Shown here piece by piece: positions 35,176-45,240 of a DNA stretch of 64,000 nucleotides. The notes under the pieces were generated by a model. The model was not told the DNA's origin. It made no database searches and worked only from the letters and a program-made list of their open reading frames with translations. Origin of the DNA: Desulfomicrobium orale DSM 12838 (GTDB lineage Bacteria > Desulfobacterota > Desulfovibrionia > Desulfovibrionales > Desulfomicrobiaceae); assembly GCF_001553625.1 (NCBI RefSeq), contig NZ_CP014230.1:1674001-1738000 (forward strand), in the 5' to 3' direction. Both the position numbers and the translations under genes were made by a program. Numbering within the stretch: position 1 is the first letter of the stretch; each line of letters opens with the position of its first letter.

Positions 35176-35396
35176 TCGCTGGAGGGACAGATGCGCCCCA
35201 TGGAGTGGCGCAGGCGCAGCTCGTTCAGGATGGCGCTTTCGTACTGGGCCGAGGGCGGACAGTCATGCCGGGAGGATTCGAGATATTTGTCCAGCATCTG
35301 GCTTTCTTCCCAGAAGTCCAGCAGCTCGTCGTTGCCGAGGATTTTGAGTTGATCTTCCAGGGTGAGGGGATCCTGCTGCGGAAGAAATCTCGCCAT
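35172..35396 (-). CDS. Small hypothetical protein, translationally coupled to the P-loop kinase
   Basis: 74 residues, acidic, probably helical: ARFLPQQDPLTLEDQLKIL, LLDFWEESQMLDKYLE and LNELRLRHSMGRIC. AAGGAG precedes the ATG. Its stop overlaps the TTG start of the kinase gene by 4 bases. No family recognised. Coupling suggests a joint role with the kinase. Confidence 0.65.
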   Translation of the reverse strand: MARFLPQQDPLTLEDQLKILGNDELLDFWEESQMLDKYLESSRHDCPPSAQYESAILNELRLRHSMGRICPSSD

Positions 35397-35621
35397 GTAT
35401 GACTCCTTGAAGGTGATTTCCGTTTTCTATGCTTCCCGCCGGTTTCTGTCCATCCCTATTGGCGGAAACGGCCTCCGGCGGTCCGGGCGCATTCGTAATG
35501 CTTGCCTTGCGGAGACTTTTGGGGAACGGGAAATTCCGGGTCCTCGCACCCGCCGGAAAAGATGCCGCCGGAGTCCGCCGCTCCGGTTTTTTCGTTCACC
35601 TCCAGCCGGATTTTTCGTCAC

Positions 35622-38600
35622 GTGCCTACCGCCTTTCTACAGAAATTTCTCACCGGTCCGGACTATCAGGTTCGCGTCTTCAAAAGCGGCCCGGCCTCGC
35701 AGTTGCGTTTGGCCCAGCATCTGCTGGCAAAAGGCAGAAACGTGGTGCTGGTGCTGCCCTCCAGCGCGGAGCTACCTCTTTATTCCTCCTTGGCTTCGCT
35801 TCTGGCTTCCGCGGAAGCGGAACTGCCGTTCTGGGAGCGGACCTGGGCGCGTTTCCCCCAGTATGCGGTGGAGGAGACTCCACGGCGTTCATCCTGGCCC
35901 GAGCGGTGGAAAGCGCTGTTTACCCTGTCCCGGCCGGGCCGGGCGCGCGGCGTTCTGCTGCCTCTGGAAAACCTGCTGCAGAAATGGCCGCATCCGGATA
36001 TTCTCCAGCACGAGTACCTGCATCTGGGCAAGGGAGAGGAGATCATTCAGGACGACCTGCTGGAAACCCTGATCAACTGGGGATACCGGCGCGTGTCCAT
36101 GGTCACGGCCGTGGGCGAGATTTCCCTGCGCGGCGACATTCTGGACGTGTTCGCTCCAGGCTACGACCTGCCCCTGCGCATGGAGTTCTTCGGCGACACT
36201 CTGGAACGTATCGGCCTTTTCGAGCCCATGTCCCAGCGCTCCAGAACGGAGCTCGAAACCGTGGCTCTTCTGCCCGTTACGGGCTGCATCGGAGCCGGAA
36301 CCTACCGCGAGGACGCCCGCGCCATGTACGATGGCTGGCTGCGGCTGGGGGAACTGTCCCGTACGGCCCGCGCGGCTCTGGAAGAGGAGGACGCCCCGGC
36401 CGGTCTGCCGCCCGCCATGTACTATCCCGGTGCGGTGGGGCTCGACGCCTGGCTGCCCCGGGACAGCGTATTCATCATCGCCGAGGCCCAGGACCTGCGG
36501 ACCAAGTTGGAGGAGGCGGGATGGGCTTGGCAGAACCATTTCCGGGAGCGGGAATGGCCCCGGCAGGGGCTTGTGCTCACCTCCGGGGACGCCCGCAAAA
36601 TCTGGGAGGGCAGCCGCCGGATACTCTGCGAAAGTCTGGTCATGGGCGTGCGCGGGGACGGAGAGGAACTGCCCGAAGAGAGCGTGAACGGCTTCGAGGA
36701 CCTGTTCTGGACGCCCGAAAGCCGCAACAGGCCCTGGCGGGCGCTCATGCAGGCGTTGCCCGAATGGCGGCGGATTTACGACCAGACGCTTTTCTGCTTC
36801 CACACGGAGCAGTCCCGGCGGAAATTTCTGCAGCTGGCGGCTCAGGATCAGCACGTTCTGAAGACGGAATACAGCGCTTCGGAGCGGGGCATCTTCGCTC
36901 TGGTCGGCTCGCTGGGCCGGGGCATGCGCCTGCCGTGGGCACGGATGCAGATTCTGCCGGAATCCGTGCTTCAGCCCGGTGCGCCCAAGGCTCACAAGGC
37001 GGCCGCCCGTGCCTTTCGCGGTCTGGACACCTTCGACGATCTGGAGGCCGGGGCCCTGCTCATTCACCGCGATTACGGCCTGTGCCGGTTCGGGGGACTG
37101 CACCGGATCCGTTTCGGATCCGTGGCCAATGACTATCTGCTTCTTCAGTACGAGGGGGAGGACCGCCTTTACCTGCCTGTGGACAGACTGGGGCAGGTGC
37201 AGCGCTACAAGGGACCCGAGGGCGCGACCCCGGCTCTGGACAGACTGGGCGGAACGGCCTGGACGAGGGCCAGGGAGCGGACCCGGCAGTCCGTGGCCAA
37301 GATCGCCCGCGATCTGGTGGAAATGTACGCCTTCCGCAAGATCGCCAAGGGTTTCACCTATCATCCCCTGTCGGAACTGTACTGGGAATTCGAGGCCGGG
37401 TTCGGCTTCGAGGCCACGCGGGATCAGGAGAAGGCCATTGCCGACGTGCTGGCCGACATGGAACGCTCCGAACCCATGGACCGTCTGGTCTGCGGCGACG
37501 TGGGCTTCGGCAAGACCGAAGTGGCGCTGCGGGCCGCCTTCCGGGCGGTGGTGGATGGCAAGCAGGTGGCGCTTTTGTGTCCCACCACGGTGCTGGCGGA
37601 GCAGCATTATCAGACTTTCCGGCAGCGCATGGAGCCTTTTTCCATCAGCGTGGGCCTTTTGAGCCGCTTTGTGCCCGCGGCGGGCCAGAAGCGGGTGATC
37701 GACGCCGTGCGCCGGGGGCAGGTGGACGTGCTCATCGGCACCCACCGGATGCTCTCCAAGGACGTGGAGTTCGCCAATCTGTCCCTGCTCATTCTGGACG
37801 AGGAGCAGCGCTTCGGCGTCAAACACAAGGAACGCATCAAGAAAATGCGCTCCACCATCGACGTGCTGACCCTGACCGCGACGCCCATCCCCCGCACCTT
37901 GCAGTTGTCCCTGTCAGGCATCCGGGGCCTGAGCGTCATCGAAACCCCGCCCAGAGACAGAAAGCCCGTGGAAACCTCCCTTATGGAGCGCGATGCAGGA
38001 GAGCTCCGCCCCATTCTGGAGCGGGAACTGGCCCGCGGCGGGCAGGTATTCTGGGTGTATAACCGCGTGCAGGGACTGGAGCGGGTGGCGGAATTCGTTT
38101 CCTCTCTGGCCCCCCAGGCGCGGGTGGGCATGGCTCACGGCCAGATGAAGGCTCAGGATCTGGAAGACACCATGCACAGGTTCTGGCACGGCGAGCTGGA
38201 CATTCTGGTGTGCACGGCCATCGTGGAGTCGGGGCTCGATTTTCCCCGGGCCAACACGCTCATCGTGGACCAGGCCCAGCTTTTCGGTCTGGGGCAGCTC
38301 TATCAGCTGCGCGGCCGGGTGGGGCGCTCCAGCGAACAGGCCTACGCCTATTTCATCATTCCGGATCTGGACCGCCTGCAGGAAACTTCCCGCAAGCGGC
38401 TGAAAATCATTCTGGACATGGATTATCTGGGCGCGGGCTTCAAGGTGGCCATGGAAGATCTGCGCCTGCGCGGCGCGGGCAACATTCTGGGCGAGGCCCA
38501 GTCCGGCACCATGGGCAAGGTCGGTCTCGACCTTTTTCTGGAGATGCTGGAAGAGGAAGTGGCCAGACTGCGCGGCGGCAAGGTGGAGACGCACATCGAG

Positions 38601-39095
38601 CCGGAACTCAATCTCGGCTTTCAGGCCCTCATCCCCGAGGAATACATGCCCGACGGCCAGGAACGGCTGCAATGCTACAAAAGTCTGTCCTCCTGCCGGG
38701 AAGAGGCGGAAATCCTGGAAATCGTGGATGATCTCCGGGACCGCTTCGGCTCCCTGCCCGAGGCCCTGAAGACATTCGTGGCCGTACTCATGGTCAAGAT
38801 CGACGCGCGGCGGCTGGGCGCAGTGCGGGTGGATCTGTTCGAGGACCGGGCCCTCATGCACTGGGACGAGACCAGGCACAGCCTGGACCTTGAGAAGCTG
38901 ATGACCTGGGTCCGGGAACGGGCCGATTCGGCCCGGCTCCTTCCTCCGGCTAAACTGGAACTGCGCATGGCCGGACAGTCTTCGCGGGCGGAAGCCATGC
39001 GTCTGCTCAAGGACATGCTGACGGATCTGCGCCGCAGGCTGCACGGTGAAGACAATCCCAAGATTGAACTGGACGCGGCTCTGGCTCAAGGGTAG
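35622..39095 (+). CDS. mfd: Transcription-repair coupling factor Mfd
   Basis: About 1,157 residues from a GTG at 35622; the frame is open back to 35502 but the family begins near here. Mfd removes RNA polymerase stalled at DNA lesions and recruits UvrA. UvrB-like N-terminal domain, CarD-like RNA polymerase-binding domain (LLIHRDYGLCRFGGL, about residue 475), translocase motifs GDVGFGKTEVALR (about 625), DEEQRFGVKHKERIK (about 726), TLTATPIPRTLQLS, and QLRGRVGRSSEQAYAY. C-terminal domain (PEEYMPDGQERLQCYK). The ribosome-binding site is weak, so the exact start is not sure. Confidence 0.93.
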   Translation: MPTAFLQKFLTGPDYQVRVFKSGPASQLRLAQHLLAKGRNVVLVLPSSAELPLYSSLASLLASAEAELPFWERTWARFPQYAVEETPRRSSWPERWKALFTLSRPGRARGVLLPLENLLQKWPHPDILQHEYLHLGKGEEIIQDDLLETLINWGYRRVSMVTAVGEISLRGDILDVFAPGYDLPLRMEFFGDTLERIGLFEPMSQRSRTELETVALLPVTGCIGAGTYREDARAMYDGWLRLGELSRTARAALEEEDAPAGLPPAMYYPGAVGLDAWLPRDSVFIIAEAQDLRTKLEEAGWAWQNHFREREWPRQGLVLTSGDARKIWEGSRRILCESLVMGVRGDGEELPEESVNGFEDLFWTPESRNRPWRALMQALPEWRRIYDQTLFCFHTEQSRRKFLQLAAQDQHVLKTEYSASERGIFALVGSLGRGMRLPWARMQILPESVLQPGAPKAHKAAARAFRGLDTFDDLEAGALLIHRDYGLCRFGGLHRIRFGSVANDYLLLQYEGEDRLYLPVDRLGQVQRYKGPEGATPALDRLGGTAWTRARERTRQSVAKIARDLVEMYAFRKIAKGFTYHPLSELYWEFEAGFGFEATRDQEKAIADVLADMERSEPMDRLVCGDVGFGKTEVALRAAFRAVVDGKQVALLCPTTVLAEQHYQTFRQRMEPFSISVGLLSRFVPAAGQKRVIDAVRRGQVDVLIGTHRMLSKDVEFANLSLLILDEEQRFGVKHKERIKKMRSTIDVLTLTATPIPRTLQLSLSGIRGLSVIETPPRDRKPVETSLMERDAGELRPILERELARGGQVFWVYNRVQGLERVAEFVSSLAPQARVGMAHGQMKAQDLEDTMHRFWHGELDILVCTAIVESGLDFPRANTLIVDQAQLFGLGQLYQLRGRVGRSSEQAYAYFIIPDLDRLQETSRKRLKIILDMDYLGAGFKVAMEDLRLRGAGNILGEAQSGTMGKVGLDLFLEMLEEEVARLRGGKVETHIEPELNLGFQALIPEEYMPDGQERLQCYKSLSSCREEAEILEIVDDLRDRFGSLPEALKTFVAVLMVKIDARRLGAVRVDLFEDRALMHWDETRHSLDLEKLMTWVRERADSARLLPPAKLELRMAGQSSRAEAMRLLKDMLTDLRRRLHGEDNPKIELDAALAQG

Positions 39096-39125
39096 TACGC
39101 AGGTTTATTGAAAAACGCGGACTTG

Positions 39126-39156
39126 AAGCCGCCCTTGAAAAGGGAGCGGCTTTTCC
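39126..39156 (+). terminator. Hairpin terminator after mfd
   Basis: AAGCCGC-CCTT-GAAA-AGGG-A-GCGGCTT followed by TT, then CCC. Short T-run, so termination may be partial and allow read-through to the chaperone gene. Confidence 0.55.
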
Positions 39157-39186
39157 CGTGAAATATATCGTAACATGCCGGAACAT

Positions 39187-40092
39187 ATGAGAAAATATAT
39201 ATTTTTCTGCTGCGCCGCCTTTTTCTGGCTGGCGGGAACGGGCCATGCCATGCAGGTGGTCGACCGCATCGTGGCCGTGGTCAACGGGGAGATCGTCACC
39301 TATCAGGATCTGCTGCGGCAGACCCGCCAGACGACCGGCGTGGAGTCCGGTCCGGTTGTGGAGCAGGCCATGCCGCAGGTGCTGGACGCCATGATCGACG
39401 AAGCCGTGCTGCGCCAGGAAGCGGAACGTCTGGAAGTGAAGGTCACGGATGCGGAAGTGGACGGTGAAATCCGCCAGTTGAAAGCCCGCCGCCGTCTCAC
39501 CGAGGAAGACTTCGCTCAGGGGCTGCGCCTGCAGGGGCTGACCCTGGAGCAGTTCCGGGAACGCACCCGGCAGGACATGATGCGGCAGCGCATGCTCGGT
39601 TTCATGGTCCGGCGCAAGGTCATCGTGACCCAGGAGGAAGTGGACGACTATATCGCGCGAAACGGCTCGGAACTGACCAGAGAACAGGCTCTGGACCTTC
39701 AGGTGCTGATTGTGAGCGGCGCGGAAACGGCCGCCGGTCTGCGTGCGGCCATACAGAAGGGTGAGTTGACTTTTTCCGATGCCGTGGCCCGCCATTCCGA
39801 GGGTCCGAAGGTTGCCGACGGAACGCTTGAGACCGTGAGATGGCGTGACCTGGCCGGGCCCTGGCGGGAGGCCGTGCAGGGGCTCACTGTGGGGGAAATC
39901 AGCGAACCTTTTCCCATACAGGGCAAATGGGCGGTGCTGAAGCTGCTCGACCGGAAGGAGGCCAGCCCCCGCCCGGCGGAACAGGTGGAAGAGGAAGTCC
40001 GGGAAGCCCTTCTGCGTCCCAAGATGGAAGAGCGTTTCAGGGAATACATGGCCGATTTGCGAAGCAGGGCCCTCATTGAAAAACGCCTTTGA
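39187..40092 (+). CDS. Periplasmic SurA-like peptidyl-prolyl isomerase/chaperone
   Basis: 301 residues from the ATG at 39187 (GGAAC before it; an ATG 4 codons earlier has no site). Signal peptide RKYIFFCCAAFFWLAG, cut after GHA. SurA N-terminal helices follow: VVDRIVAVVNGEIVTYQDL, LDAMIDEAVLRQEAERLEV. Then a parvulin-like region (about 170-270) with KGELTFSDAVARHSEG, LTVGEISEPF and WAVLKLLDR. It helps outer-membrane proteins fold in the periplasm. Followed closely by the rodZ-like gene. Confidence 0.85.
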   Translation: MRKYIFFCCAAFFWLAGTGHAMQVVDRIVAVVNGEIVTYQDLLRQTRQTTGVESGPVVEQAMPQVLDAMIDEAVLRQEAERLEVKVTDAEVDGEIRQLKARRRLTEEDFAQGLRLQGLTLEQFRERTRQDMMRQRMLGFMVRRKVIVTQEEVDDYIARNGSELTREQALDLQVLIVSGAETAAGLRAAIQKGELTFSDAVARHSEGPKVADGTLETVRWRDLAGPWREAVQGLTVGEISEPFPIQGKWAVLKLLDRKEASPRPAEQVEEEVREALLRPKMEERFREYMADLRSRALIEKRL

Positions 40093-40118
40093 GGCGGGCC
40101 GGATACGGAGAACCGGAT

Positions 40119-40970
40119 ATGGATCTGACGGAAATCGGAAGCAGACTGCGGGAAGGCCGCCAGAGCAAGGGGCTGACGGTGGAAGAGGCGGCGGAGAAAA
40201 TCAAGATCTCCTCGTCCGTCATCATCGCTCTGGAGGAAGGCAACCGGGAAAAATTTCCCCATCCCGTGTACGCCAGAGGGTTCGTGCGCAGCTACGCATC
40301 CCTGCTGGGGTTTGATCACGCCGAACTGTGCGCGGAGTTCGCCCGCGAATATCCTGTGGAAGAAGACCACGAACCGCCTTCTTCCGGCACGGGCATCAGC
40401 GTGCGCGCGTATGATTCCGGCCGTACGGAAAATCTGCTCCGCTTCGTGGCCGTACTGGTGATCCTGGGCCTTGGCGTGGGCGGATGGATACTGTTCGACG
40501 AGTATCGCAGCCGCACGCCGCTTGGTGCGCAGAACGCTGTGACGGAAGCTCCGCCCGTCTCTTCCGCTCCGGTCCGGCGGGAACAGCCCGATGCCGTCTC
40601 GCACCAGATGACCCAGATGCAGGAAGTGACGGAAGGTCTGGCCGCCAATCAGACGACCAATACCAGCGTTGAAGCTGAAACCGTCATGCCTGTGGTCGAA
40701 TCCGGGGAGACCGGGGTCAATGCCACCCAGCCCGCGGCGGCGGAGCGGGTGCTGGTGGTCCGGGCCAATGCCGACAGCTGGCTGCAGGCCCTGCCTGACG
40801 GCAGAGTGGTAGATTATCTGCTGCGCAAGGGTGAATCGACATCCATCGCCTTTTCCAGGACCCTGAGCGTCAAATTCGGCAACGCGGGCGGCGTGGCTCT
40901 GGAGCTCGACGGGCAGCCCTACCCCTTCCAGGCCGCCGTCGGCGAGGTGAAAACCCTGGTTGTGCAGTAG
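40119..40970 (+). CDS. RodZ-like membrane protein (HTH, one membrane segment, DUF4115)
   Basis: 283 residues. ATG at 40119 with GGAG 8 bases before. Cytoplasmic HTH_25 domain (EIGSRLREGRQSKGLTVEEA, ISSSVIIALEEGN, YARGFVRSYASLLG), then a single membrane segment (LLRFVAVLVILGLGVGG, about 107-125), an acidic linker, and a periplasmic DUF4115 domain (VLVVRANADSWLQALPDG). RodZ links MreB to the cell-wall machinery and sets rod shape. Part of a tight run with recO, glyQ and glyS. Confidence 0.85.
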   Translation: MDLTEIGSRLREGRQSKGLTVEEAAEKIKISSSVIIALEEGNREKFPHPVYARGFVRSYASLLGFDHAELCAEFAREYPVEEDHEPPSSGTGISVRAYDSGRTENLLRFVAVLVILGLGVGGWILFDEYRSRTPLGAQNAVTEAPPVSSAPVRREQPDAVSHQMTQMQEVTEGLAANQTTNTSVEAETVMPVVESGETGVNATQPAAAERVLVVRANADSWLQALPDGRVVDYLLRKGESTSIAFSRTLSVKFGNAGGVALELDGQPYPFQAAVGEVKTLVVQ

Positions 40971-40976
40971 GCGGCG

Positions 40977-41720
40977 ATGGAATTTTCCGAACAGGTGATG
41001 GTGCTGCGGGTGGGCACATTTCGGGAGGCGGACTGCTGGGTCCGCTTTTTTTCGCCCACACACGGCCTGCTGACGGGCTTCGCCTTCGGCGGCCGCCGCA
41101 GCCGCAGACGGTTCTGCGGCTGCCTGAGCCCTCTTTCCCTGGTGCATTTCCGGGTCAGCCGGGGCAGGCGGGAATATCATTGCCTGGAGGAAGGTGCGCT
41201 GGTCAACGCCTTTCCGGACCTCAAACGGGATCTGAACAGGCTGGGCATGGCCAGCAACTGCGTGCGTTTTTTCGAATCCCTGTCCTTTGCCCCGGACAGT
41301 ATGGAGTCCGCCCACGCCCTGTTGCTGGAGACCCTCGAAACCCTGGACCGCAGCGTGCCGGATTCCTGTTTCCTGCCCATCCTTTTCCGTGCGAAAATGA
41401 CCTTCACCCAAGGGTATCAGCCGGATCTCTCATCCTGCCGGGGGTGCGGGCGGCCTCTTGCGGACAGCGGCCGCGCGGCGTTTGCCGTTCAGGAAGGCGG
41501 TCTGTACTGTCCGCGTTGCCCGTCCGGAGCGGGACATAAAATTTCCACCTCCCGGGAGACTCTGGCGCTTCTGAACCGGCTGAGTGTGACCGGCCCCCGG
41601 GAATGGGCGGACTGGGCGCCCTCGCCTCAGGTGCGGGAGGAATGCGTCCGCCTGGTGGACGCCTTTGTGCAATGCCATCTTGGCCTGACCTGCGACGGAA
41701 ACCGCTTTCTGCGGGTCTGA
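40977..41720 (+). CDS. recO: DNA repair protein RecO
   Basis: 247 residues. It loads RecA onto SSB-coated DNA together with RecR. OB-fold N-terminus (EFSEQVMVLRVGTFREADCW, LTGFAFGGRRSRRR), helical centre, and a four-cysteine zinc site (CRGCGRPLAD and YCPRCPSG). It starts 6 bases after the rodZ-like stop. Confidence 0.88.
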   Translation: MEFSEQVMVLRVGTFREADCWVRFFSPTHGLLTGFAFGGRRSRRRFCGCLSPLSLVHFRVSRGRREYHCLEEGALVNAFPDLKRDLNRLGMASNCVRFFESLSFAPDSMESAHALLLETLETLDRSVPDSCFLPILFRAKMTFTQGYQPDLSSCRGCGRPLADSGRAAFAVQEGGLYCPRCPSGAGHKISTSRETLALLNRLSVTGPREWADWAPSPQVREECVRLVDAFVQCHLGLTCDGNRFLRV

Positions 41721-41744
41721 GGCCGGAGATACAAGGAGCCGTAC

Positions 41745-42611
41745 ATGAATTTTCAGGATGTCATTTCCAACCTGCAGCGCTTCTGGGCCGGACAGGGCTG
41801 CGTGCTGCAATTTCCCTACGACATGGAAGTGGGAGCGGGGACTTTCAATCCGTCCACCTTTCTGCGGGTGCTCGGCCCGGAGCCGTGGCGGGTGGCCTAT
41901 CCCGAATCCTCACGCCGCCCGACGGACGGACGCTACGGCGAAAATCCCAACCGCCTGCAGCATTATTTCCAGTTTCAGGTCATCCTGAAGCCCTCTCCGG
42001 CCAATGTGCTGGAACTCTATCTGGACAGTCTGGGCGTGCTGGGCATCGACAAGCACGTGCACGACATCCGCTTCGTGGAGGACGACTGGGAAAGTCCGAC
42101 TCTCGGCGCCTGGGGACTGGGTTGGGAAGTATGGCTGAACGGCATGGAGGTGACGCAGTTCACCTACTTTCAGCAGGTGGGCGGTATCAATCTGGAGCCC
42201 GTCAGCTGTGAGATCACTTACGGGGTGGAGCGGCTTTGCATGTACCTTCAGGAGAAGGAATCGGTGTACGACCTGGCCTGGAACGATCATGTCACCTACG
42301 GCGACGTGTATCATCAGGCCGAGGTGGAACAGTCCCGCTACAATTTCGACCATTCGGACGCGGAAATGCTTCTGTCCCTGTTCGGGGCTTACGAGGAGGA
42401 GGCCCGCAAGCTGTGCGCCGCCGGTTTGCCCTGGCCCGCATACGATTTCTGTCTGAAATGCTCGCACACGTTCAATCTGCTGGACGCGCGCGGAGCTATC
42501 TCCATCACCGAACGGGCCAAATACATCGCCCGTGTGCGCGCTCTGGCCTCGGCCGTGGCCCGGCTGTACGTGGAACAGCGCGAGGCCATGCATCATCCGC
42601 TGTGCAAGTGA
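41745..42611 (+). CDS. glyQ: Glycine--tRNA ligase alpha subunit
   Basis: 288 residues, the usual length. Class II synthetase core: [54 protein letters not shown] and [13 protein letters not shown]. It charges tRNA-Gly together with the beta subunit encoded next. AAGGAG precedes the ATG. Confidence 0.97.
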   Translation: MNFQDVISNLQRFWAGQGCVLQFPYDMEVGAGTFNPSTFLRVLGPEPWRVAYPESSRRPTDGRYGENPNRLQHYFQFQVILKPSPANVLELYLDSLGVLGIDKHVHDIRFVEDDWESPTLGAWGLGWEVWLNGMEVTQFTYFQQVGGINLEPVSCEITYGVERLCMYLQEKESVYDLAWNDHVTYGDVYHQAEVEQSRYNFDHSDAEMLLSLFGAYEEEARKLCAAGLPWPAYDFCLKCSHTFNLLDARGAISITERAKYIARVRALASAVARLYVEQREAMHHPLCK

Positions 42612-42627
42612 CATGGAAGAAACGAAT

Positions 42628-44709
42628 ATGAATCATTTTATTCTTGAAGTAGGCGTGGAGGAGATGCCAGCCCGGTTTCTGGACAGTCTGAACCGGGAGC
42701 TGGAAGAAAAATTTGCGGATTTTCTCGGCGAGGCCGGGTTGGATTTCGGCCGGGTTTGCGCCGCGTCCACTCCCAGACGGCTGGCGGTGGACATCACCGG
42801 GTTGGCCGGGACGCAAAGAACGGAGGAAGTGGTGGTGTCCGGACCGCCGGCACGCATCGCCCTTGACGCCGAAGGTCGGCCCACCAAGGCCGGACTGGGG
42901 TTCGCCAGGTCGCAGGATGTGGATTTCTCCCAAGTCTATGTGGAGGAGACGGACAAGGGCGCCTATCTGGCCGTGAGAAAGACCGTGGGCGGCCGGGCCG
43001 CGGCGGATATTCTGGCCGAAGCCTGCGTGCGGATACTGCCGTCTCTTTCGTTTCCCAAAAAAATGCAGTGGATGGGCAGGGAATGCACCTTCGGAAGACC
43101 GGTGCGCTGGCTGCTGGCCCTGCTGGACGACGCGGTGGTGCCCTTTTCCTTCGCTGGTCTTGACAGTTCCCGCGAAACTCGTGGGCACCGGGTCATGGGA
43201 CCGGGTCCGCTCACCGTGCCCCACGCCGATGTTTATGAATCCGTTCTGTCCGGTCAGGGTCATGTGACGCTGCGGGCCGGGGACCGCAAGGAAGCCATCC
43301 GCGCCGGCGGCGACCGTCTGGCCCATGAAGCGGGCGGCACGGTCATCTGGTCCGAAGCCCTGCTGGACCAGGTGGCGGGGCTGGTGGAGTCGCCGCAGCC
43401 CATCCTCGGGGGATTCCACGAAAAGTTTCTGGAGCTGCCGGAAGAGGTGCTGCTGACCAGCATGGAAACGCACCAGAAAAGTTTCGGCCTGCGCGGCGGA
43501 AACGGAAAGCTGCTGCCTTATTTCCTGACGGCGGCCAATATCGAATCCCGCCAGCCGGAGCTGGTGCGCAGGGGCTGGGAGCGGGTGCTGCGGGCCAGAC
43601 TGGAGGACGCCCGGTTTTTCTGGGAAGCTGACTGCGCGGCGACCTTCGACGGCTGGCTGGAAAAATTGGATCGGGTCATTTTTATCGGTCCGCTCGGAAC
43701 CATGGGCGACAAGACCCGGAGGCTGGAGAAACTGGCCGCCTTCATCGCAGCCGAAACGGCTCCGGAACTGAAGGCGGATATGGCCCGGGCCGGGCGGTTG
43801 TCCAAGGCCGATCTGGTTTCGGAAATGGTCTATGAGTTCGATGACCTGCAGGGAAAGATGGGCGGTATTTACGCGCGCCGCCAGGGCGAGAGCCGGGCCG
43901 TGGCCGATGCCCTGTACGAACAGTACCTGCCCGCGGGACAGGACTCTCCGGTACCGGCCACCATGGGCGGGGCCATCCTGTCTCTGGCGGACAAGCTGGA
44001 CAACCTCGCGGGCTGCTTCGGGCTGGAGATGATCCCCACGGGTGCTGCCGATCCCTACGCCCTGCGCCGTAACGCTCTGGGAGTGTGCCGCATTGTTCTG
44101 GAATTCGGTCTGAAGCTCGATCTCCGCGCGTTGCTGCGTCAGGCCCAGGCCGGGTACACCGGCGTGGACTGGAAGCTGGTGCCCGCCGAGGCTCTGGACA
44201 GGCTCATGGATTTCTTCGGGCAGCGGCTCAAGGCTTTCTGGAGCGCTCAGGGCGTGGAGACTCTGGTGCTGGACGCAGCCATGGCTCCCGGATTCGATGA
44301 TATCTCCGACACCCGGCAGCGTGTTCAGGCCCTGGCGGAATTCAGCCGCGCAGAAGACTTCGAGGCTCTGGCCCTGACCCTGAAGCGGGCGTCCAACATC
44401 ATCCGCAAGCAGGGGGACCAGCCGTTGACTGGGAAGGTGGATGCCTCCCTGCTGGAAAACGCAGCCGAACGCCTCTTGCTGGAGACCGTCGAGAAGGTGG
44501 AACCGCTCTGGGCCGGTCTGGCCGCTGGACGCGATTACCCGGCCATGCTCGGTCAGTTGCGCGTGCTGCGGCCCGTGGTGGACGGGTTTTTCGACGGCGT
44601 GATGGTCATGGCCGAGGACGAGGCCCTGCGCGCCAACCGCCTGAACCTGCTTTTCCGCGTGACGGACATGGTTGGCAGGGTGGCGGATTTCGGTCGGTTA
44701 CAGGTGTAG
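42628..44709 (+). CDS. glyS: Glycine--tRNA ligase beta subunit
   Basis: 693 residues from the ATG at 42628, which begins the family start NHFILEVGVEEMPARF; GGAAG lies 8 bases upstream. An ATG 5 codons earlier is possible. It contains STPRRLAVDITGLAG, KKMQWMGRECTFGRPVRWLL, the HD-like region and a C-terminal tRNA-binding region (TRQRVQALAEF). It binds tRNA-Gly for the alpha subunit. Confidence 0.95.
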   Translation: MNHFILEVGVEEMPARFLDSLNRELEEKFADFLGEAGLDFGRVCAASTPRRLAVDITGLAGTQRTEEVVVSGPPARIALDAEGRPTKAGLGFARSQDVDFSQVYVEETDKGAYLAVRKTVGGRAAADILAEACVRILPSLSFPKKMQWMGRECTFGRPVRWLLALLDDAVVPFSFAGLDSSRETRGHRVMGPGPLTVPHADVYESVLSGQGHVTLRAGDRKEAIRAGGDRLAHEAGGTVIWSEALLDQVAGLVESPQPILGGFHEKFLELPEEVLLTSMETHQKSFGLRGGNGKLLPYFLTAANIESRQPELVRRGWERVLRARLEDARFFWEADCAATFDGWLEKLDRVIFIGPLGTMGDKTRRLEKLAAFIAAETAPELKADMARAGRLSKADLVSEMVYEFDDLQGKMGGIYARRQGESRAVADALYEQYLPAGQDSPVPATMGGAILSLADKLDNLAGCFGLEMIPTGAADPYALRRNALGVCRIVLEFGLKLDLRALLRQAQAGYTGVDWKLVPAEALDRLMDFFGQRLKAFWSAQGVETLVLDAAMAPGFDDISDTRQRVQALAEFSRAEDFEALALTLKRASNIIRKQGDQPLTGKVDASLLENAAERLLLETVEKVEPLWAGLAAGRDYPAMLGQLRVLRPVVDGFFDGVMVMAEDEALRANRLNLLFRVTDMVGRVADFGRLQV

Positions 44710-44749
44710 ATGGCTGGCCGGGAGAGGGCATCTCCGGCCCAAAAGCGGC

Positions 44750-44783
44750 TTGACAGAAGCCGGGGCCTTTGCATAGCAGAGCT
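44750..44783 (+). promoter_or_regulatory. Candidate promoter of rpsT
   Basis: TTGACA at 44750-44755, then 16 bases, then CATAGC. The -35 box is perfect but the -10 box is weak. It lies about 65 bases before the rpsT start. Confidence 0.35.
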
Positions 44784-44845
44784 TTCTTGCAGAGACATCC
44801 GGATACTGACTGAAACACGCGTATTTTCCGCAGAGGAGTTTGACA

Positions 44846-45106
44846 TTGGCTAACCACAAGTCCGCCCTGAAGAGACACCGCCAGAGCCTCAAGGCCCGCG
44901 AGCGGAACAGAATAATGAAGACCCGGGTCAAAAACGCCGTCAAGGCCGTGCGCATGGCCATCGAGGCCAACGACAAGGAAGCCGCGGCCAAGGCCCTGCA
45001 GGCCGCCACGTCCATTCTGGACAAGGCTGCCAGCAAGAAGACCCTGCATTGGCGCACCTCGGCCAGGAAGATTTCCCGGCTGAGCATGGCCGTCAACAAG
45101 ATTTAG
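44846..45106 (+). CDS. rpsT: 30S ribosomal protein S20
   Basis: 86 residues, the standard length. The start is a TTG at 44846 with AGAGGAG 7 bases before; the protein then begins with [20 protein letters not shown] as in the family. Highly basic; it binds 16S rRNA in the small subunit. A TTG start is known for rpsT in E. coli and may limit expression. Confidence 0.96.
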   Translation: MANHKSALKRHRQSLKARERNRIMKTRVKNAVKAVRMAIEANDKEAAAKALQAATSILDKAASKKTLHWRTSARKISRLSMAVNKI

Positions 45107-45127
45107 ATTTTCATACGCTTCAGTCAC

Positions 45128-45161
45128 GAAAGCCCGCCATGCTGCCGCACGACGGGCTTTC
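45128..45161 (+). terminator. First hairpin after rpsT
   Basis: GAAAGCCCG (45128-45136) pairs with CGGGCTTTC (45153-45161). A short T-rich end only; the second hairpin downstream is stronger. Confidence 0.5.
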
Positions 45162-45176
45162 GCCGTCTGGTATGGA

Positions 45177-45203
45177 AAAAGGCCGGGAATATCCCGGCCT
45201 TTT
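45177..45203. terminator. Bidirectional terminator between rpsT and htpG
   Basis: Perfect 12-bp stem AAAAGGCCGGGA / TCCCGGCCTTTT with a 3-base loop. T-runs stand on both strands, so it can stop both convergent transcripts. Confidence 0.85.
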
Positions 45204-45240
45204 CGTCAGAGCCGTTCATGAATGAAACGAGTTGAATGCG

